Of a stretch of 64,000 nt of DNA, positions 57,478 through 64,000 are shown piece by piece (the first letter of the stretch is position 1; every line of letters starts with the position of its first letter). The position numbers and the translations under genes are program-made. The notes beneath the pieces were generated by a model, which was not told the origin of the DNA, did not search any database, and saw nothing but the letters and a program-made list of their open reading frames with translations. Source of the stretch: Cerioporus squamosus (lineage: Eukaryota; Basidiomycota; Agaricomycetes; Polyporales; Polyporaceae); assembly GCA_022592435.1 (NCBI GenBank), contig JABYQS010000072.1, forward strand, positions 118,008 through 182,007, given 5' to 3'.

Positions 57478-58129
57478 ATGAGTACAAAGCCGAGTACTGT
57501 CGACACCTTCGACCTGTGGTCGTTGGACATACCCAACGTCCGTCTCACCCCTCACATCAGCTTCGTTGTGGGGCATACGTCTTCGCCCTTCCCGCATGGT
57601 CTGGACAGATCAAGCACTGATCTCCTTCTCGATGAATTCGAGGACGACGTGGACCCCGAGGGCTTCGTGGGCGATGACGGCCTTGGAATGGTGCATGAGG
57701 AGCTTGTAGAGAGCCTGGGGTATTGGGGCCGCCTTGACAGCCAGATGCTGCCCCTTGTGGAAGCGTCGCAGAGCATCGCAGAGCATCGCAGAGCTCTTCC
57801 CTGCAGAGAAACGCCTCCCACCGCCAGCGTTGTTCCTCGCAGAATACCGTGAAGTCATCTTGTGAGTCAATGCCAAGCTTTATCGTTCCTCTCACTGACA
57901 GTGCAAGAGCATCATCGCTCGCGGCCTGCTCAGGAAGCATGAGGAGCGGCTGGCCGCCAGCACCGTAAAGCCTAAAGGTCAGCGATCTCCGAGACAGAGG
58001 ACGCCCCGATCTCTGTCTCCTCTAGGCAGACGATTAGGCGGGCCTATTGTCGCCTCAGTTCGGGAGCTCAACACCCCCCTTCAACTTGTCGAACCAAGGC
58101 AGCTGCAGATGCCGGATGGTCTTCGCTGA
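57478..58129 (+). pseudogene. Hypothetical gene broken by a 10 bp duplication
   Basis: From ATG 57,478 the frame reads STVDTFDLWSLDIPNVRL, then an acidic segment (LLLDEFEDDVDPEGFVGDD) and GLGMVHEELVESLGYWGRLD. At 57,771-57,790 the decamer gagcatcgca is present twice in tandem. Removing one copy would keep the frame in ASQSIAELFPAEKRLPPPAL, whereas as it stands the frame shifts and stops at 57,852. A second exon with natural composition (IIARGLLRKHEERLAAS) lies at about 57,903-58,129, but its phase does not fit cleanly. I do not recognise the family. Confidence 0.45.
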
Positions 58130-58763
58130 ACTATTCGCCTACCAAATCTTGGCTGAAGACGTTTCTGAAAGGTTCACTAGCTTTGAGCAGCGCCGCCACG
58201 ATCGGCACTGAGTACTGACTCACTGACGCCCTAGGGAGACGAGCTCTTTGTGAAGTTGTGTGAAGTTGAACAAAGTTCTGCTTGTAAAACGCAGCGCGTT
58301 GCATCTCACAAAGATATGGGACGTTGATCACCAACCATACATTCCGGTGGGCAATATGGGGTGGCTTAGCGGCAGCGTCGTCTCGTGTCGATAACTTGAA
58401 TCCCGTCCGGGAGCGTCTCCAAGTAAGTACGTTCGTCTAATATGACGCGGTCGCCTCAACGTTAGAGTGGTGAGTCTTGATTCCGCTTTCGTGTTTCACG
58501 ATGAAAGGAGAGCAGAGGCAGCGCAATCACCAGGCACCTACAATGAAGCCTTTCAAGCACGCATCGACGTTGCGTACGGGTAAAAGAAAGAAATACTAGG
58601 GTGGGATGGTGTGCCCAAACCAATAAAAATCCTAACCAACGAAGAGTGAAAACCGAAATTTGAGTGTCCCTTCCTCGCCTCGTCCGCACCATCACACTCG
58701 CCTCGCCTCGCCTTCTCTCCTCTGTGCCTCATCGCCTCCACCCCGTCCCGGCTCGTGGGCAAC
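58130..58763. other. Intergenic, 0.6 kb
   Basis: No gene recognised. It is the 3' flank of the PRA1 gene (minus strand). Confidence 0.4.
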
Positions 58764-59661
58764 TCAGACGCTCTCCTGGACCTGGGCATACTCGCTCTCG
58801 ATGCCAGGCTCCATGATGGTGGCGTGACCGAGGATGAGGACGGCGGAGGCGCCGACGAGCCAGAAGAAGGTGCTGAAGGGGGACGAGATCCAGAGCATGG
58901 GAATGCCGATCACGAAGAGGCCGGTGTAGAGCGACTTCTGCGTGATAACGTGCTCGCCGACTTGGATTGGGTCGGGCGCTGTGGGGTTCGGTCGGCCGCC
59001 ATGATAGCAAGCGGAAATAAGGAGACCGGGAGGGCAAGGGGAGTTCGTAAGAGTCGGGGGAAGGGAGGAGGAAGGGGGACAATGAGGGAGATTAGTGTGC
59101 CATAGCGTGCATGATGGGCGGGGATGTACTCACCGAAGCGGTTGATTGCGGCGAAGCCGCCGACCAGGAAAAGGACAGCGAAGATGAGGAGGAAATTAGT
59201 GAGGCTGTGAGACGAGCGCATTCAGAGGTGTGAAGTGTCTTGAGTAGAACAATATAGCGTACAGTGCGTATACGGCAAGGAGGGCGATAATCAGCTGTAA
59301 CTTCCTGCACACGGAGGTCAGCAACACTTCCAAGGCCTGATCGTTCGCCGCACACACCTGAGAAGTAGCGAGTGTTGTATGATATCCGCTACGGATGAAG
59401 AAGCATGTCGCAGGTCAGGCAACGATACGGGAGGGCGTGAGCGGAGGACAGTTGCGCACATGTGTCGCCGTGTTCAGGTCCGCGGGTCTTGATACCCGGT
59501 TGAAGTCAAAGAACTCTGTCGGGGCACGGAGCGCACTAAGGCGAGTTTCCTAGAGCAGTCGTAGTACAGAGACGTAAGTCCGAAGGGCATGTTTGGCGAG
59601 AGGACGCGCGACGAACCCGGAAGGACTTGATTGTGTCGCTGACGCGGAGAAGAGCCTCCAT
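58764..59661 (-). CDS. PRA1/Yip3 family prenylated Rab acceptor
   Basis: Six exons on the minus strand, 59617-59661, 59460-59549, 59354-59388, 59263-59304, 59134-59204 and 58764-58978, give 165 aa, the normal family length. FFDFNRVSRPADLNTATHRI and SYNTRYFSG precede two paired hydrophobic segments (LIIALLAVYALLTNFLLIF and FLVGGFAAINRF). Then come VGEHVITQKSLYTGLFVIGI, two further hydrophobic stretches and the C-terminal EPGIESEYAQVQESV. PRA1 proteins are small Golgi/ER membrane proteins that bind prenylated Rab GTPases and act in vesicle traffic. The first donor (gttcgt) is weak and the splice near 59,304/59,354 has an alternative that changes two residues. The gene diverges from CDC26. Confidence 0.88.
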
Positions 59662-59936
59662 GGTGACTAGGTTGAGTGGTAGTTTCGCGAGTGGTACAAT
59701 ATATGCAGTGCAGGGGGTGCGGAGAGAGCGGACGCGACGGTGAGCGGAGGCAAGGTGTGTAGTGTTCGTGCGGACGGAGGACAAACGGTGTTTTACATAC
59801 GTTGCAGCGCAGGCCGCGGGCGCCTGCGCGCGCAGTCCTTGCCATTGTTCCACGTCTTCCTCATTCTCCTCGCCACAGCGCAGCAACTCATTGCCCTCTG
59901 CCAATTCTGCGTGCTGCGATAACGAACACTCTAGAC

Positions 59937-60167
59937 ATGATTCGGAGACCACCAACGCTCATCCAGATGACGGACGGCGACGTCCAGCAGGTCCGGAACG
60001 CACTCATGCGCCAGAAGGCGGAGAAACTCGCTGCGCAGCAGGGCGTGCCCGTCACTCCCGCCCAGGCTACTGCAGCGGGTACTCCTGCGCAGCCGTACCA
60101 CCATGTCGAGGAGCAAAAGAAGAAGAGGGAGGCGATGACGAAGGACGAGCGGCTTGGTTTGCGATGA
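59937..60167 (+). CDS. cdc26: Anaphase-promoting complex subunit CDC26
   Basis: A single exon of 76 aa. The N-terminus MIRRPPTLIQMTDGDVQQV matches the conserved RRPPT-x-I start of CDC26/APC12, which inserts into the TPR groove of Cdc16/APC6 and stabilises it in the anaphase-promoting complex. A helical, charged middle (VRNALMRQKAEKLAAQQG) and a C-terminal KDERLGLR follow. Length fits the family. It is transcribed divergently from PRA1 with a 275 bp shared promoter. Identification rests mainly on the short N-terminal motif. Confidence 0.8.
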   Translation: MIRRPPTLIQMTDGDVQQVRNALMRQKAEKLAAQQGVPVTPAQATAAGTPAQPYHHVEEQKKKREAMTKDERLGLR

Positions 60168-60652
60168 AGCTGGTGAGCATGCCTTCCATCAAATGCCTTC
60201 CAATACTCATCGTATGTCTGCTCGCGTGCAGACTTGTGACTAGGTCATTGATTGTTGACTATGGGATGCGGGTCGACCATACCCCAAAGCTGATGGATCG
60301 GGGTGCAGTAGTTGATTTTGCTCCCCCTGCCACATCGTCAGCTGGGACGTGCCACAGCAGTGCAGTTATAGGTTATCGCCAGGCACTGTTCTCGCATGTA
60401 CGTTGCCCGAGTCCATTTTGGCTGGGAGGAAAGTTATCTAGGTCTGTCCAGTTACCTTCAATGTCTTCATATTCACGCTTCCGTGGCGGTGCGTCTCCTA
60501 CCCTCGCGTCCCTCTTTGTTTGGGCTGAATGAACAGCTTCAAAGGCGAGTCGATTGAAAGAGCAACCTGACTACATAATTTTGCGCGCAGACTTTGCCAT
60601 TGCATACACAACTCCTGTCAACCACCCAGCGCTCGCACCCAGCGCCGTCAGA
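60168..60652. other. Intergenic
   Basis: The 0.49 kb between CDC26 and the first F-box gene. Nothing recognisable. Confidence 0.4.
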
Positions 60653-61866
60653 ATGTCCTCTGTTACCATCCACGATCTCCCTCTCGAGCTTCACTACGCG
60701 ATTCTGGACCATCTACGTGGTGACCGTACGGCTCTTCACGCATCTTGCCTCACGTGCAAGGTATGGCTCGGTCACGCTCAACAGAGCCTGTACGAGATGG
60801 TCCAAGTCGACAGCAAGAACAGCGGTGCTTTTCGCTGGACAGTGATGAAGCGTCCGGAGCTAGCTTCCTACATCCGAGAACTTACCTTGTACGACGTCGA
60901 CCGGATACCACGGCCCCCGCCTAGCCTCCCTCTGAGTGGCGTACGGCTGTTGCGTCTGGTCGGAATGGACATGTCCAACCCGTGGATTATCTCGGCCCTC
61001 TCCACGAGCAAGCGCTCCGTACGGCAGCTGAGCCTCCGCGACTGCCATGCCGAAAACACGGAGAGTTTCCTCGCGTTTCTGAGCGAAATGCCGAATCTCA
61101 AGAACATTGATATCGAACGCGGGAGGTTGAGGACCCACGAGAGCCACGACGTCTATGCAGTCGGTCCGCCCGATCTACAGTCCCTCTCCGTAGTCGGTGG
61201 CGAGTCGTACGACGTATCGTCGCTTGCGGTGGTCAGCGCGTTCCTCGCCGACCCTGGAAGTTACAAGAACCTGTTGATCCTCAAGATCCATCTCGACATC
61301 GGCCACTTGTTCATCTTCGATCGCTTCCTCGCCGTCGTAGGGCCCAACTTGCTTGAGTTGAACCTTGGCATCAAGTCGAATGGCCCTTTGGTGCCCTTAG
61401 GTTAGTGATGGCTCAGTTTGCGGTTTGCTTTTTGTCTTACCGAACGCCACCAGGAACGACCCCGCAGCAGTTTCCCCTATCCTTGGGGTGCTGCACGAAC
61501 TTGCTCCTCTTTGCGCTCGAGTTCAGGCTCGCCCCGCCGTTCCAGGGGATGAACCACCTCTACTATGTCCCGCTACTGCTGAATACCCTCGCTGCGCCCA
61601 AGCTTCGTCGCGTTATGTTCGCTGTGAAGGCAGTGCGCGCTGCCCAACGAGACCTCAGTGCGCTCGACTGGGAGCGAATCGGGCAGCTGCTGGCTGAGGA
61701 GCGCTTCGCAATGGTTCGCAGGGTCATAGTCCACCTCATGGGGGGTTACGCCATCCGCCACCTGGCTACACGATACATCGAGGAGCGAGTTCCTGAGGTT
61801 CATACGCGAGGCATTCTCCGTGTGGTGCACAACCACAAGGCGGAAGTGAAGTCACTTATGCGCTGA
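60653..61866 (+). CDS. F-box/LRR protein, tandem copy A
   Basis: Exons 60653-61400 and 61454-61866 give 386 aa. The N-terminus (IHDLPLELHYAILDHLRGDR followed by LHASCLTCKVWLGHAQQSLY) is an F-box of the type common in basidiomycetes. Degenerate leucine-rich repeats follow (VRLLRLVGMDMSNPWIISAL, VRQLSLRDCHAENTESFLAF). Such proteins usually bring substrates to an SCF ubiquitin ligase through Skp1, or act as solitary Skp1 binders; the substrate is unknown. ATG 60,653 is preferred over the upstream in-frame start at 60,554 because the F-box begins directly after it. The paralogue lies 300 bp downstream in the same orientation. Confidence 0.85.
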
Positions 61867-62166
61867 TTTCCTTCGTTCCTTATTACCGTTTCCTTTGCCT
61901 TATGGCTTGGCTCTTGTCCTATCGTACTTGCACTACTCGGCGTTTAATTGATGCTAATGTCTTTCGCTAGTTCAGTCCAGAAATCTCTTGCAGGTTCTAG
62001 GAAGCTCTCCGCCTTTCTCGCACGTTGTCGGAAAACTCCAGTGAGACAAAGGGAACCATCATTGTCGGTGCGTTGAAAGATATCAAATCCACGTGGGCTC
62101 TCAGGTATATTAGCGACGTTCATGCAAGTGCCTGAGCACCCACCAGCCGCCGCTCCCCACTCAGCA

Positions 62167-63377
62167 ATGTACGCTCCTTTGTCCATCTCCGACCTCCCGG
62201 TGGAGCTTGGCGTTGAGATCCTCGAGTTTCTGCGCGGCGACAGCCAGGCGCTTCACTCCTGCTGCCTCACCTCCAAGCTCTGGCTCAAGCACGCCCAGCC
62301 GATCCTATACAAGTCCATCCGTATCAGCTCTGAGAACGTCGCTTTCTTCTGCAACACCATCCGCGAGCGACCCGAGCTCGCGAGCCACATCCGGAAACTC
62401 ACCCTCGACGGCCTCTCGGGTACCCCGCACCCTCCGCTCGAGCTCCTCCCGACAGGTATCGAGGTGCTGCGTGTGGTGGGCATGGAGCTGCCGAACCCAT
62501 GGGTGCTCTCTGCGCTCTCCACGAGCAGGTCGTCGATCCAAGAGCTCATCTTCCGCGACTGCTACATGGCGGAGCCGAAACCGTGTCTCGCATTCCCGGA
62601 GCTGCTACCGAATCTCAGGAAGTATGAGATCGAGCAGTCTTGGTTGCGCCGGAGGGAAGAGGTCAACGCACACCTCCATCGGTTCTCTACACCTGACGTC
62701 CGGTCGCTGTCTTTGACTGCCCACCCGACTGTGCCCCTCGACTGCTCCGAGCCGGGCACGCGTCCGTTCCCGTGCGGGAACTTGTCGGTCCTCAAGGTCT
62801 CGCTGGACGGGGCCGACCTGAGCGTGTTTAGAGGGTATCTGCAGGACGTGGGCCCAGGTCTGCACGAGCTATACATCCGCTTTGGTCCTACCGCAACAAT
62901 CAGGATGGGTGCGTCTGCTCCCCTAGTTAGTTTTCATACTTCTCAGTGCTGACTCTCATCCCGACAGCCACGTCCTTCCCGTTGACCCTGGAGAGATGCG
63001 TCAACCTGCGTTCGCTCAACGTCGAATTCAAGCTCCTCCCTCCTGTCGAAGAGCTTGCGGGTACTCACCTCCTCTATGTCCCCATCCTGCTCGAAAGCCT
63101 CCCGGGCCGGTGTAAGCAGCTGCAGCAGATTCGGTTCAAATTCCGGGCGTCGCGCGGGGCGACCTTGGCCGACCTCGATGCGCTCGACTGGGAGCGGGTT
63201 GGGCAGATCTTGTCTAAGGGGCGCTTCGCGTCGCTCCGTGTGGTGTCCACATGTATGATCGGGGGCGACGACGAGCTCAGGGGACAGATGGTGCCCTACT
63301 TCAGGGATAAGCTGCGCGTTCTCGATAAGCGCAAGCTGTTGCAATGCTGCTTGAGCAAACGCAAGGCTGACGCTTAA
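62167..63377 (+). CDS. F-box/LRR protein, tandem copy B
   Basis: Exons 62167-62908 and 62968-63377 give 383 aa. The layout is the same as copy A, including the intron position. The F-box reads ISDLPVELGVEILEFLRGDS and LHSCCLTSKLWLKHAQPILY, then RERPELASHIRKLTLDGLSG and VLRVVGMELPNPWVLSALST parallel copy A, and LDALDWERVGQILSKGRFAS matches LSALDWERIGQLLAEERFAM. The C-terminal tail (LLQCCLSKRKADA) differs. A tandem duplication, clearly older than the 3.3 kb repeat because many residues have changed. An in-frame ATG at 62,122 would add 15 residues. Confidence 0.85.
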
Positions 63378-63618
63378 GTCTCCCGATTGTCGTTCTTCCT
63401 ACCATTTACGCACGCGCTGGTCCCGTACGTTTTCTCGTCCCATTCAACTCGGCTGGTTGCCCAACTCAAACTTCCTTCAGAATCTAGCTTATTGTGACAG
63501 AAAGACATCCCGACTCCATGCGACGAAGCTTTAAAGTCCTGTACCTTCTGGTTGAGTGCGTCATAAGGTTAGAATATAATCATGTATCATGTGTCGTCCG
63601 AGAGTCCTATGAACATGG

Positions 63619-64000
63619 TTAGAGCCAAGGCATCCGCTTGTTGAGACCCGACTGCCTGTGGTTAGCCCGCAGCCGATCAAGGTCGAGGACGGGCTCGCCG
63701 CTGGCCGTGCTTGCTGCGTCGTTGCCACCGCAGAATTGCGTAGTGATCGCCAACCGCCGCACGCGAGCTAGTTCAGATGTCAGTATGGTACGCTTCGAGT
63801 CACTGCTGCCAGAAGATGCGCACGTCACGTCTAGCAAGTTCGCAGTTGGATCAGTATGCAGGCCCGGAAGACAAGTAGGATAATTACGCACAGTAAGCAG
63901 GGGCGGGCACGGACACCGTACGCGTCGCGCGGGCATACTGGTAGCACAGATGGTATGCTATCTGGGCGATACTATGAAGAAGATATGATCTGTCGACAGG
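63619..64000 (-). CDS. Second Argonaute, 3' end (partial)
   Basis: The gene enters from the right edge on the minus strand. The exon ending at 63,892 encodes IAYHLCYQYARATRTVSVPA followed by PAY, the end of a PIWI domain (compare SYHLCHIYASATRSVSIPAP in the Argonaute at 14.6 kb). After a GT-AG intron (63,831-63,891) a C-terminal exon, 63,619-63,830, continues to LNKRMPWL and stop. The catalytic His lies beyond the window. The C-terminal tail is unlike that of the other Argonaute, so this is a separate gene, not another copy of the duplication. Another intron in the tail is possible. Confidence 0.75.

Noticed and set aside
58357..58440. A tRNA candidate: an A-box-like tggcttagcgg followed by a B-box-like cttgaatccc.
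   Set aside because: The 3' sequence does not pair with the 5' acceptor stem, and the T-arm lacks the invariant C.

Overview
The window is nuclear DNA of a filamentous basidiomycete, probably an Agaricomycete. The evidence is GC-rich coding sequence cut by many 45-70 nt introns, basidiomycete-type F-box/LRR paralogues, an ACR3 arsenite carrier, an Argonaute spread over 23 exons, and a transposon joining a KDZ transposase to a TET/JBP dioxygenase, a pairing known from basidiomycetes. I spliced the main genes by hand. For most of them the exon lengths sum to a multiple of three.

Layout. Left arm (0-18.6 kb), ordinary genes: a bZIP factor, a hypothetical acidic protein, a FucP-like sugar transporter, a nucleoside hydrolase, the RACK1/Cpc2 WD40 protein with a U24-like box C/D snoRNA in intron 3, an SDR whose YxxxK is changed, ACR3, and an Argonaute with all four slicer residues. 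Middle (18.06-54.3 kb): two direct copies, about 3.3 kb each and about 2% diverged in coding sequence, carry the Argonaute 3' end, a complete HemK/Mtq1-like methyltransferase and the 5' end of the ERT1 factor. Between them sits a ~20.8 kb transposon (22,235-43,081) with ~1.17 kb terminal inverted repeats, then about 7.8 kb with no gene I recognise. Right arm (54.3-64 kb): the longer ERT1-like gene (reading frame disturbed), a decayed hypothetical gene, PRA1/Yip3, CDC26, two tandem F-box/LRR paralogues and the 3' end of a second Argonaute running off the edge.

The transposon carries a full-length KDZ transposase (1134 aa model), a TET/JBP 5-methylcytosine-type dioxygenase (384 aa model) with its iron ligands, a 1163 aa HMG-like companion expressed divergently from TET/JBP, two cysteine-cluster proteins, a proline-rich repeat protein and one unrecognised protein. 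The translated TIR segments I compared are identical, whereas the flanking 3.3 kb repeats differ at about 2%, so the host duplication looks older than the insertion or the last homogenisation of the TIRs.

How the parts relate. The element looks self-sufficient for movement and carries its own DNA-modification enzyme. It lies beside a slicer-type Argonaute, a 3' fragment of it, and the tail of another Argonaute, so a DNA-demethylating mobile element and RNA-silencing genes share one locus. The KDZ-TET link is established in the literature; the arrangement seen here, with long direct repeats, subterminal repeat arrays and RNAi genes, is what deserves attention.
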